Shown piece by piece: positions 1-5,712 of a DNA stretch of 6,165 bases. Both the position numbers and the translations under genes were made by a program. The DNA is taken from positions 1-6,165 of the forward strand of contig URGO01000169.1 of assembly GCA_900547435.1 (NCBI GenBank). The letters are read 5' to 3'. Under the pieces are notes generated by a model that had not been told where the DNA came from, ran no database searches, and saw nothing but the letters and a program-made list of their open reading frames with translations. Position 1 is the first letter of the stretch. Each line of letters begins with the position of its first letter. The stretch comes from an uncultured Parabacteroides sp. Its GTDB lineage: Bacteria; Bacteroidota; Bacteroidia; Bacteroidales; Tannerellaceae.

Positions 1-31
1 AGGTAGCCGCCGTTTTTTTGATAGAAAAGCA

Positions 32-67
32 GAAGGGTCCGGTTCAAACAAAAGAACCGGACCCTTT
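32..67. terminator. Strong hairpin, probable intrinsic terminator of a gene left of the window
   Basis: Bases 33-45 pair perfectly with 54-66 (13 pairs, eight of them G-C), with a possible G-U pair at 32/67, around an 8-base A-rich loop (46-53). It is the most stable hairpin near the left edge and lies outside any gene. On the plus side it is followed by TTTGTGATTTT, and on the minus side by a T-rich but interrupted stretch, so the T-tract is weak both ways and the direction cannot be decided. A T7 run at 13-19 may be the tail of another structure that begins before the window. Confidence 0.5.
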
Positions 68-310
68 GTGATTTTAGGGGGGGGATGCCTTGCCGACCAT
101 TCCATCAGGGAATGAAGTCCATAAAGACTTTATCTATTCCAACATGGAGGAAACACTTGTAATTCATATTGCATTTATCTGCTCGGATACAGCTTCCGGT
201 TTTATGCATCTTTGGCTCTGTGCTTCAGCTATGGTCGCTGTGTCTGTTGAATTTTGGGAAAAGGAGAAGCCGGTGATGAATTAGTTTTTTTGAAAAACTT
301 TGGGATATAT

Positions 311-342
311 CAAAGCCCCGGTTTGGAAAAGCCGAGGCTTTG
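311..342 (-). terminator. Second hairpin downstream of the receptor gene
   Basis: Bases 311-317 pair with 336-342 and 319-321 with 332-334, around an 8-base loop. The single internal mismatch (C318 against A335) becomes a G-U pair in minus-strand RNA, so the stem is continuous only when transcribed leftward. It lies about 50 bases past the receptor stop codon. No T-run follows directly on the minus strand, so it is more likely a backup or 3'-end-stabilising structure than the main terminator. Confidence 0.35.
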
Positions 343-347
343 TGCAT

Positions 348-380
348 AAAAAAGGAAGGTGTGCATTTTTGACACACACC
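348..380 (-). terminator. Intrinsic terminator of the TonB receptor gene
   Basis: Read on the minus strand, GGTGTG (380-375) pairs with CACACC (363-358) across an 11-base loop. It is followed by TTCC and then six T (353-348). It begins ten bases past the receptor stop codon, which is the expected place and polarity for a rho-independent terminator. The stem is only six pairs, so efficiency is uncertain. Confidence 0.6.
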
Positions 381-390
381 CTCTTATTAT

Positions 391-2694
391 TTAGTAGGAA
401 ATTTTGCAACCTATGAAATAGCTACGAGGTATTCCAGGACCATAGATATATTTGGAATCTCGGTCTTTACCTTGGTCGAAATCATTTTGGTAAGCATTAA
501 ATATGTTCTGTACACCGGCATTTAGCTGGAGTGTTACTGTTTTATAAAGCGGTATGTCATAAGCCAGTTTGATATTCATATCGAAAAAATCGGGGGTGGT
601 TTCTTCCCGGTCTTCCGGTATAAAACCGGCCATGTGTTGTACCAGCATACTTCCGGTGTAGGTACCGGTTAAGGAAATGCTCAAAGGTTTCCATGGAGTA
701 AATGTAGATGTAAAATAACCATATAAATCCGGGGTACGGAACATTTTCTTCTGTGGTGCGATATTTGGATTTTCACTCCACGTCATAGCCTCTTTATAAC
801 GACTTCGTTGGATGGTTACTCCGGCTTGGAGCTGCATCCATGCATAAGCCATTTTACCCTCCAGATTGACTCCCATAACGCGGGCTCCTGATCCGTTCCG
901 GCGTTCCATAATCAGATTACCCTGTTCGTCTGTTCCTTGCTCTTGAAGATAGAATACGTCACGCAAATCTGTATAGAATCCTTCAGCAAGCAGGTTTAAC
1001 TGGACAGCTCCGATCCGGCGATAGAAATCAACGGAGGCGCTTAAACTTTGCGATTTTTCTTCACTTAAGTCTTCAGCTAATTGAATGATAGATACTTCAC
1101 CTCCAACAGCTGCTACATGCAAATCTTCGTCGAAGGCTTGCGGAGCTCGGAATCCACTGGAATAAGAGAGTCGCAGATTGATGTCTTCCGTCGGATTAAA
1201 GCGTAGATTGGCACGCGGACTGAATATCATGTGGTCAATCAGATTATGCTTGTCAAAACGCCCTCCAATCAAAAAACTCCATTTATCATTCTTCCATTCA
1301 TTTTGTAAAAAAAGACTTCCGATATGTACCTTTTGGTCAACGATTCGGTTGTATCCCAGCATTTCGTCTTTTAATCCGTCATAATTATACTCCATGCCCC
1401 CGGTAAATGTAGCCGGAAGGAAAAGGCATTTATCCCATTCATAGGAATATTGCGCCCCACCTACAAAGGTCATGTCTGTAGTATGTCCGTAAGCATCCGG
1501 ATTCTGGTTTGTACCATAATAACTTTGTCGTTGGGTATGCTGGGTGGAAGCATAGACATTCAGGCGATGCTTCATATTCTTTGAGAACAAATCATATTTC
1601 AGTCCGCCTCCGTTGATGATATGGTCGGTTTGCTCGGCCACAAACACCTCATGAGGCGGGCGACTGATCTGGTCTCCTCCCCGGCGATATTCGCTGATAT
1701 TATGAAATTCGAAGGTCAGTTTCGAATAATTGCTGGTCTTCAGGTAAGAACGGAAGCCTACCGTACGTGCGTCTATCTGCCCCAATTCCGAAAAACCATC
1801 TCCGTCGTGATCATAGGATGAGCGATGACGCGATTGCCCGAAGATGTATATACCTGCTTTGTGATCATCAGTTACCAATGATGCATTCAGAGTTGTGTTG
1901 TTATCCGATCGGCTTCCACCTATCATCGTTAATGAATGGGCTATTTGAGCCGAATTTCGCAAAGGTTCTTTGGTTATGATATTAATGGTACCGGCAATGG
2001 CCGAAGCACCGAATAGGGCTGATCCTCCGCCCCGCATTACCTCGACGCGCTCAATCATATTTGCCGGAATCTGCTCTAATCCGTAAACTCCGGTCAGGGC
2101 ACTGAAGATAGGTCGGCTATCAACCAGGATTTGCGTGTACGGACCTTCTAATCCGTTAATCCTTACCTGCTGGAAACCACAGTTCTGGCAATTATTTTCC
2201 ACACGTACACCCGGCTGGAAATTCAATCCGTCTGCTATAGAAGGGGCATTGTATGTCTCAAAAACTTTGGCATCCAAAACATTGACCAACGAAGGTGCCA
2301 TCCGGCGGGTTGTCTCGTTTCGGTTGGCCGATACCACCACTCCATCCAGGGATACAGCATCTTCTTCGGCTTCGAAATTGACCTCAATCGTCTTGCCTTT
2401 CTTTAATTCTATTTGCTTTTCGATAGTTTGATATCCGATAGATTTCATCACAATTGTAAATTTGCCTTCCGGAAGATTGGTCATCGAATAATGCCCGGTC
2501 GCATCCGTTACCGTACCTATAGTAGTCCCTTGCAGGAATATGTTGATGTATGCCAGGTGCTCGCCGGATTGTTTATCTATAACATGGCCAAACACGTTGG
2601 CATCCGAAGGATTCATGTTCAGTTTTATATCTTCTGCCTTGAGAGATGCCAAAGCACAACTCAGGCTAATCAATAATAGGAATATTTTGTTCAT
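391..2694 (-). CDS. TonB-dependent outer-membrane receptor with CxxC plug motif
   Basis: This complete 767-residue protein is a TonB-gated outer-membrane transporter for a scarce ligand. Residues 1-20 form a signal peptide (NKIF, a hydrophobic core, likely cleavage after SLKA). Residues about 32-110 are the carboxypeptidase-regulatory-like beta-sandwich common in Bacteroidota receptors. The stretch LDGVVVSANR (116-125) is a plausible TonB-box and linker region. The plug spans about 130-245 and contains RINGLEG, QILVDSRP and IERVEVMRGGGSALFGASAIAGTINIITK. The rest is a 22-strand-type barrel ending in GPGIPRSYFIGCKISY, with the C-terminal aromatic residue used for outer-membrane assembly. C169 and C172 (NNCQNCGF) make a CxxC pair at the start of the plug core. 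The ATG has an A-rich leader (AACAACAAA) and directly precedes the signal peptide. No SusD-like partner is adjacent, which argues against glycan uptake. FepA/BtuB/HmuR-type substrates (iron chelates, heme, cobalamin, other metals) are possible. The substrate is not determined by the sequence. Family assignment is secure. Confidence 0.96.
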   Translation of the reverse strand: MNKIFLLLISLSCALASLKAEDIKLNMNPSDANVFGHVIDKQSGEHLAYINIFLQGTTIGTVTDATGHYSMTNLPEGKFTIVMKSIGYQTIEKQIELKKGKTIEVNFEAEEDAVSLDGVVVSANRNETTRRMAPSLVNVLDAKVFETYNAPSIADGLNFQPGVRVENNCQNCGFQQVRINGLEGPYTQILVDSRPIFSALTGVYGLEQIPANMIERVEVMRGGGSALFGASAIAGTINIITKEPLRNSAQIAHSLTMIGGSRSDNNTTLNASLVTDDHKAGIYIFGQSRHRSSYDHDGDGFSELGQIDARTVGFRSYLKTSNYSKLTFEFHNISEYRRGGDQISRPPHEVFVAEQTDHIINGGGLKYDLFSKNMKHRLNVYASTQHTQRQSYYGTNQNPDAYGHTTDMTFVGGAQYSYEWDKCLFLPATFTGGMEYNYDGLKDEMLGYNRIVDQKVHIGSLFLQNEWKNDKWSFLIGGRFDKHNLIDHMIFSPRANLRFNPTEDINLRLSYSSGFRAPQAFDEDLHVAAVGGEVSIIQLAEDLSEEKSQSLSASVDFYRRIGAVQLNLLAEGFYTDLRDVFYLQEQGTDEQGNLIMERRNGSGARVMGVNLEGKMAYAWMQLQAGVTIQRSRYKEAMTWSENPNIAPQKKMFRTPDLYGYFTSTFTPWKPLSISLTGTYTGSMLVQHMAGFIPEDREETTPDFFDMNIKLAYDIPLYKTVTLQLNAGVQNIFNAYQNDFDQGKDRDSKYIYGPGIPRSYFIGCKISY

Positions 2695-2994
2695 TTTGTT
2701 GTTTAGTCTATGAAATTGCTTAATCCGTTTTGTTTAAGAATGCAGGTAGGCACGCGCTTATTGAAAATAGCAAATTGTCACAAATAACAATCTGTCAGAT
2801 GAACCCCTCTCAGAATCGTTTATTTCGGACTCCGGTACGAGTTGACTCTGAAAAACGCACGCATTAGGTACTTCAGAATATCAATTTGGGGGATAATCTG
2901 TTGTTTATGTTTTATTTATATGCGATTTTCGTTTATCAAGAAAAAAGCAATCTACGCGGATTTGCGTACATTTCCAAGCCTATAATCCAATCAT

Positions 2995-3044
2995 TTGGTG
3001 AAAAGAACGGTCGTTTCTGAAAAAATAACCGTTCTTTTCGCCAA
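2995..3044 (+). repeat. 17-bp inverted repeat (domain 1 of the structured element)
   Basis: The left arm 2995-3011 (TTGGTGAAAAGAACGGT) pairs with the right arm 3028-3044 (ACCGTTCTTTTCGCCAA) over 17 positions around a 16-base loop. The only non-Watson-Crick position is T2999 opposite G3040. It is a G-U pair if the plus strand is transcribed but an A-C mismatch on the minus strand. No T-run follows on either side, so it is not a standard terminator. It ends exactly where the next inverted repeat begins. Confidence 0.75.
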
Positions 3045-3124
3045 TTTATGCCTATCTTTCCGGACAAAGCTGGGCATCTTTTCTTCCGATTGTAGTATGC
3101 AATCAGAGAAAAGTTAGGCATAAA
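3045..3124. repeat. 15-bp inverted repeat bounding an 80-base segment (domain 2)
   Basis: TTTATGCCTA (3045-3054) is perfectly complementary to TAGGCATAAA (3115-3124). After one T/T mismatch four more pairs follow (3056-3059 with 3110-3113), so 14 of 15 positions pair. Inside is a small hairpin GATTG/CAATC (3088-3092 with 3100-3104), flanked by CTTTTCT/AGAAAAG (3078-3084 with 3107-3113), which competes with the inner part of the outer stem. Terminal inverted repeats around 80 bases would also fit a very small MITE-like element, but I see no clear target-site duplication. Confidence 0.65.
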
Positions 3125-3144
3125 TCAGCTTATTTCTTGTTTGG

Positions 3145-3167
3145 AAAGGCGTAAAATGCCTTTTTTT
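3145..3167 (+). terminator. Terminator-like hairpin with T-run, plus polarity
   Basis: AAAGGC (3145-3150) pairs with GCCTTT (3158-3163) around a 7-base loop, and the seven T (3161-3167) extend past the stem. On the minus strand the same stem is followed by CCAAAC, so it is a poor terminator for the His-rich gene that ends at 3246. No plus-strand protein gene precedes it, which leaves an RNA or antisense transcript as the possible client. The stem has only three G-C pairs. Confidence 0.4.
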
Positions 3168-3245
3168 CTCGCTAAAACAGGCTGAATCTTCAAAAGTCGC
3201 GTTAGCTTAAATCGTGAAAAACCTGCATCATGACAAATATTTCCT

Positions 3246-3626
3246 TTAAATGGAAACATTTTGTCTTTCGGGTGAATAAGAAAAAGGCGGAGCACGCAGA
3301 TAAAAAGGAAGGATTGCCGCATTTTTGGCTTTCGCTTGAAATCCCGGATGGATGCGACACAAAAGATGCGGCATAAATGGCATGATAACGAGCGATTGAA
3401 TGGCACCATCCTCCAACGAAAAGACCGATAACTGGTGGAATAATTGCAATTCGGATAAGGAATGATGGTGATAATCCGGACCATTGCCCGATTCATAGGG
3501 ATGGGCATGAACTACCGTTACGCCATTCACAATGTGGACATGCGTAAAAGAGATTATCCCGCCGTAATAAATCATAAAAATGGCGGGTAATATCCAACGG
3601 ACATATGTATAAATCGGTCTGCTCAA
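3246..3626 (-). CDS. Small histidine-rich exported or membrane-anchored protein, function unknown
   Basis: This 126-residue protein has no function I can name. Its layout resembles small His-rich proteins common in Bacteroidota, with a hydrophobic N-terminus, a 'THxHxVNGxTxVHxHP' block and a 'LRAPP' tail, but I recall this from memory only. Residues 11-27 form a hydrophobic signal or anchor segment after R3 and R10. Histidines then cluster at 29, 31, 40, 42, 53-55 and 64 (FTHVHIVNGVTVVHAHPY, DYHHHS), which suggests transition-metal binding outside the cytoplasm. A second hydrophobic stretch lies near 78-90, and FYLRAPPF at 108-115. The start is inferred to be TTG at 3626: an in-frame TAG lies five codons upstream, the first in-frame ATG (residue 18) would cut through the hydrophobic segment, and an exact -7 promoter element ends 26 bases upstream. 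It points toward the receptor gene, which suggests but does not prove a shared metal-related role. Confidence 0.72.
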   Translation of the reverse strand: MSRPIYTYVRWILPAIFMIYYGGIISFTHVHIVNGVTVVHAHPYESGNGPDYHHHSLSELQLFHQLSVFSLEDGAIQSLVIMPFMPHLLCRIHPGFQAKAKNAAILPFYLRAPPFSYSPERQNVSI

Positions 3627-3652
3627 TCTGTTATCTTGCTAATTTAGCGCGA

Positions 3653-3660
3653 CAAAGATA
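3653..3660 (-). promoter_or_regulatory. Bacteroides-type -7 promoter element for the His-rich gene
   Basis: The minus strand reads TATCTTTG, an exact match to TAnnTTTG. It lies 26 bases before the proposed TTG start, giving a 5' leader of roughly 20 bases. No clear TTTG-like -33 element is visible; the upstream sequence is instead two T6 runs. The position supports the early start codon. Confidence 0.55.
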
Positions 3661-3716
3661 ATGGAAAAAAGTGAAAAAATGGCGTTCTTAATTCGTGGAA
3701 AGACAATAATTGGCAG

Positions 3717-3724
3717 TATTTTTG
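3717..3724 (+). promoter_or_regulatory. Bacteroides-type -7 promoter element for grpE-dnaJ
   Basis: TATTTTTG matches TAnnTTTG exactly. A weak -33 candidate, TTCG at 3692-3695, lies 21 bases upstream. The implied start of transcription near 3730 gives grpE a leader of about 120 bases. It is divergent from the His-rich gene's element only 56 bases away, so the two promoters share upstream DNA. Confidence 0.55.
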
Positions 3725-3755
3725 CACTTGCTTTGTTGGAAATGGAAAATGGCAA

Positions 3756-3799
3756 GCGGGAAAGGAGAAAGATGTTTATCGGTTTTATCCTTTTCCTGC
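3756..3799 (+). promoter_or_regulatory. Hairpin in the grpE leader
   Basis: Bases 3756-3766 pair with 3788-3799: GCGGG with CCTGC (one G-U) and AAAGGA with TCCTTT, with a single bulged T at 3794. This makes 11 pairs around a 21-base loop. No T-run follows, so it is not a terminator. It lies within the predicted 5' leader of a chaperone operon, 50 bases before the grpE ATG, where a structure could affect mRNA stability or temperature response. That role is only an inference. A 21-codon reading frame (3742-3807) runs through it. Confidence 0.35.
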
Positions 3800-3849
3800 G
3801 GCGTTGATTTCCTATTTAAGAAGTTGATAATAAGATAAAAACAAAAAAT

Positions 3850-4437
3850 ATGAGTGACAAACATTTTAATGCTGAAAAGTCAGCAGAAGAGAAAAACGAA
3901 CAAGACGTAAAGCAAGAAAAAACGACAAATTTGCAGGAGCAAGAGGAAAAAAAGACAGAAGAATCGGCTGAAGGTGACAATAAGGCAGATGCTTTGGCTG
4001 CATTGCAAAAGAAATATGAGGAATTAAATGACGCGCATTTGCGTTTGCGTGCTGAGTTTGACAATTACCGTAAACGGACGTTGCGCGAGAAGAGTGAGTT
4101 GATTAAGAATGGCGGTGAAGGGGCGTTGACGCATTTGCTGCCGGTTGTGGACGATTTTGAACGTGCTTTGCAGAACATCGAAAAGGCCGAGGATATAGCT
4201 GCCATAGCAGAAGGCGTCGAGCTGATTTATAACAAATTTGTTTCCTACTTGAGTAGTCAGGGTGTGAAAGCGATAGAGGTGGTAGGCAAGCCGTTCGATA
4301 TCGAGCAAAGCGAAGCTATCGCTACGATACCGGCTCCGGAACCGGAACAGAAAGGTATGGTAATCGATTGTGTTCAGACCGGATATACGTTGAATGATAA
4401 GGTGATTCGTCACGCAAAGGTAGTAGTAGGAGAATAA
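3850..4437 (+). CDS. grpE: GrpE, nucleotide exchange factor of DnaK
   Basis: This complete 195-residue cytoplasmic co-chaperone releases ADP from DnaK to restart its substrate cycle. The length is close to E. coli GrpE (197). Residues 1-45 are a charged, probably disordered Lys/Glu/Gln-rich tail. Residues about 46-88 form the long dimerising helix, including LRAEFDNYRKRTLREKSEL (66-84). Helices of the bundle follow (LLPVVDDFERAL, 96-107). The C-terminal beta-wing that contacts DnaK ends with the family signature GYTLNDKVIRHAKVVVGE (178-195). The usual 'D-x-x-x-HEA' segment reads DIEQSEAI (150-157), with Ser where His is common. The ATG follows an A-rich leader (ACAAAAAAT) typical of Bacteroidota. 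It is the first gene of a grpE-dnaJ operon, and dnaK is not in the window. Confidence 0.97.
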   Translation: MSDKHFNAEKSAEEKNEQDVKQEKTTNLQEQEEKKTEESAEGDNKADALAALQKKYEELNDAHLRLRAEFDNYRKRTLREKSELIKNGGEGALTHLLPVVDDFERALQNIEKAEDIAAIAEGVELIYNKFVSYLSSQGVKAIEVVGKPFDIEQSEAIATIPAPEPEQKGMVIDCVQTGYTLNDKVIRHAKVVVGE

Positions 4438-4455
4438 TTTTAAAACAGACTCGAG

Positions 4456-5613
4456 ATGGCTAAAAGAGATTATTATGAGGTATTAGGCGTAGGGAAAACG
4501 GCTACGGCAGAGGAGATAAAAAAGGCATATCGTAAAAAGGCCATCCAATATCATCCTGACAAGAATCCGGGTGATAAGGAGGCTGAGGAGAAATTCAAAG
4601 AGGCGGCAGAAGCTTATGACGTGTTGAGCGATCCGCAAAAGCGTCAGCGGTATGACCAGTTCGGTCATGCGGGAGTAGGCGGTGCTGCAGGAGGCGGAGC
4701 CGGTGGCTTTGGCGGTATGTCTATGGAGGATATCTTCTCGCTATTCGGCGATATTTTTGGCGGACATTTTGGAGGTTTCGGTGGCTTTGGCGGTTTTGGC
4801 GGAGGCTCGCGTGCCCGTCGGGTAAATAGAGGTTCTGATTTGCGTGTCAAAGTGAAGCTTTCGTTGAAAGATATAGCCAATGGCGTTGAGAAAAAAATCA
4901 AGGTTAAGAAATATGTGCCCTGTTCGCATTGCCACGGTACGGGTGCGGATGGTGACGGAGGCACTAAAACGTGCGATACGTGTAAAGGAAGCGGCGTAGT
5001 GACCCGCGTGGCAAATACCATCTTGGGACAAATGCAGACCCAGACTACGTGCCCGACATGCGGTGGCGAAGGAAAGGTGATTGTAAAGAAATGTCCGCAT
5101 TGTAGTGGCGAAGGTATTGTCCGTGACGAAGAGGTAATAACAATCAATATCCCGGCAGGAGTCATGGAGGGTATGCAGTTGTCGATGAACGGTAAAGGAA
5201 ATGCGGCACGCCATGGAGGTGTGAATGGTGATTTGCTGATTTTGGTGGAAGAAGAACCGCATCCGGAACTTTTACGGGATGATAATGACTTGATTTATAA
5301 TTTGCTCTTGACATTCCCTCAAGCTGCTTTGGGAGCAACGGTCGAAGTTCCAACGGTGGATGGTAAGGCGAAAGTGAAAATTGATCCCGGAACGCAGCCG
5401 GGCAAAGTACTTCGTTTGCGTAGTAAGGGACGTCCGTCGGTAAACGGCTATGGAACAGGAGATTTGCTGGTCAATGTCAGTGTTTATGTGCCTGAATCAT
5501 TGTCCTCTTCCGAGAAGGAGCTTCTGAACGGCTTGGAAAATTCGCCTAATTTCCAGCCTAATAAATCTACAAAAGAGAAATTCTTCGATAAGTTTAGACG
5601 ATTGTTTGTGTAA
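4456..5613 (+). CDS. dnaJ: DnaJ, Hsp40 co-chaperone (type I)
   Basis: This complete 385-residue cytoplasmic chaperone delivers unfolded substrates to DnaK and stimulates its ATPase. The J-domain covers residues 1-70 with the essential HPD at 33-35 and the QKRQRYDQFGH end. A Gly/Phe-rich linker follows (71-118), with four tandem FGG units. The zinc-binding domain carries all four CxxCxGxG motifs: CSHCHGTG (156), CDTCKGSG (173), CPTCGGEG (199) and CPHCSGEG (213), so both zinc sites are intact. The C-terminal substrate-binding domains run from about 225 to 350 (INIPAGVMEGMQL, DGKAKVKIDPGTQPGKVLRLRSKG). Having all domains makes this true DnaJ rather than CbpA. It starts 18 bases after the grpE stop and is almost certainly cotranscribed with it. 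The tail FFDKFRRLFV ends the protein normally. A weak dyad (GCGG/CCGC, 5615-5628) right after the stop has no T-run and is a poor terminator. Confidence 0.98.
   Translation: MAKRDYYEVLGVGKTATAEEIKKAYRKKAIQYHPDKNPGDKEAEEKFKEAAEAYDVLSDPQKRQRYDQFGHAGVGGAAGGGAGGFGGMSMEDIFSLFGDIFGGHFGGFGGFGGFGGGSRARRVNRGSDLRVKVKLSLKDIANGVEKKIKVKKYVPCSHCHGTGADGDGGTKTCDTCKGSGVVTRVANTILGQMQTQTTCPTCGGEGKVIVKKCPHCSGEGIVRDEEVITINIPAGVMEGMQLSMNGKGNAARHGGVNGDLLILVEEEPHPELLRDDNDLIYNLLLTFPQAALGATVEVPTVDGKAKVKIDPGTQPGKVLRLRSKGRPSVNGYGTGDLLVNVSVYVPESLSSSEKELLNGLENSPNFQPNKSTKEKFFDKFRRLFV
4768..4803 (+). repeat. Four tandem FGG codon units in dnaJ
   Basis: Residues 105-116 of DnaJ repeat Phe-Gly-Gly four times, as four 9-base units with differing synonymous codons (TTT or TTC, and GGA, GGT or GGC). 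This is the ordinary Gly/Phe linker. The codon variation suggests selection for the peptide rather than recent slippage. Confidence 0.8.
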
Positions 5614-5650
5614 CGCGGTAAAATCCGCACAAAGATAGTCGATGAATTTC

Positions 5651-5675
5651 CCGGAAAGATATAGAGTATCTCCGG
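5651..5675. promoter_or_regulatory. Inverted repeat just upstream of the nuclease-family promoter
   Basis: CCGG (5651-5654) pairs with CCGG (5672-5675), and AGATA (5657-5661) with TATCT (5667-5671), leaving two bulged A and a 5-base loop. It ends 9 bases before the -7 element and occupies the place where a -33 element would be. No T-run follows, so it is a weak terminator candidate for dnaJ. A regulator binding site is the other possibility. Confidence 0.3.
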
Positions 5676-5684
5676 AAGAAATAG

Positions 5685-5692
5685 TATATTTG
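5685..5692 (+). promoter_or_regulatory. Bacteroides-type -7 promoter element for the Rpn-family gene
   Basis: TATATTTG matches TAnnTTTG exactly and lies 20 bases before the ATG at 5713, which implies a very short leader. No TTTG-like -33 is visible 19-22 bases upstream. It suggests the gene is transcribed separately from grpE-dnaJ. Confidence 0.5.
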
Positions 5693-5712
5693 TCAATAAA
5701 AAGGGGAAAACT

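Larger units (their letters stand above)
68..390. other. Intergenic stretch without a convincing gene
   Basis: This stretch holds a run of eight G at 77-84 and then about 200 bases with no recognisable coding or RNA signature. A 64-codon plus-strand reading frame (90-284) starts at TTG. An internal ATG at 144 would give 46 residues. Neither resembles a family I recognise or has a clear promoter or ribosome-binding context. The last 100 bases hold three successive hairpins: an A/T-only-looped AGTTTTT/AAAAACT dyad (283-299), then 311-342 and 358-380. The last two are listed separately as likely termination structures of the receptor gene that enters from the right. Confidence 0.5.
2995..3167 (+). 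ncRNA. Candidate structured small RNA, unnamed
   Basis: Domains 1 (2995-3044) and 2 (3045-3124) abut, and a third dyad, TCAGC/GCTGA (3125-3129 with 3181-3185), encloses a terminator-like hairpin (3145-3167). Two asymmetries point to plus-strand transcription: the one imperfect pair of domain 1 is G-U only on the plus strand, and the T-run of the hairpin lies on the plus side. The 5' end is unknown. The nearest promoter-like sequence is TCAATTTG at 2881-2888, one base off the Bacteroides -7 pattern, with no clear -33. Alternatives are a leader structure in a minus-strand transcript of the receptor gene, or a small repeat element. I do not recognise a known RNA family. Confidence 0.25.
2695..3245. 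other. Long intergenic region with structured DNA, no convincing protein gene
   Basis: These 551 bases separate the receptor from the His-rich gene. The receptor's promoter should lie at the left end. The best minus-strand match to TAnnTTTG is TATTTGTG at 2786-2779 (seven of the eight-base pattern fit), about 85 bases before the ATG, with no clear -33 partner. A short dyad TACGC/GCGTA lies at 2953-2968. Bases 2995-3185 hold three abutting inverted repeats listed separately. A 61-codon minus-strand frame (2936-3121) lies across the repeats, and its composition looks like translated hairpin arms (RKERLFF, QKRPFF), so I do not call it. I found no cobalamin or TPP riboswitch signature and no tRNA. 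Confidence 0.6.

Noticed and set aside
77..84. Run of eight G, possible phase-variable tract
   Set aside because: It is not inside or directly upstream of any supported gene, so slippage would have no visible effect.
90..284. 64-codon plus-strand reading frame (TTG start), or 46 codons from the ATG at 144
   Set aside because: It has no recognisable domain, no promoter or ribosome-binding context, and a non-ATG start for the long version. A frame this short is expected by chance in a 320-base gap.
2780..2825. CTGAGAGGGGTTCATCTGA on the minus strand, reminiscent of a TPP riboswitch core upstream of the receptor
   Set aside because: Only the CTGAGA and a loose ATCTGA resemble the consensus. 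The GGGGTGC-like 5' strand and the conserved 3' half of the aptamer are absent.
2936..3121. 61-codon minus-strand reading frame with ATG start
   Set aside because: It lies across the inverted repeats, and its Arg/Lys/Phe-rich sequence is what the hairpin arms give when translated. No family resemblance was seen.
3125..3508. 127-codon minus-strand frame with ATG start overlapping the His-rich gene
   Set aside because: It overlaps the His-rich gene in another frame. The His-rich frame has a signal-like N-terminus, patterned His motifs and a well-placed promoter, while this one has no coherent features and extends into the structured intergenic DNA.
4665..5262. Long minus-strand reading frames opposite dnaJ (and others opposite grpE and the nuclease gene)
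   Set aside because: These are antisense shadows. The plus-strand frames encode proteins with complete, ordered family motifs.
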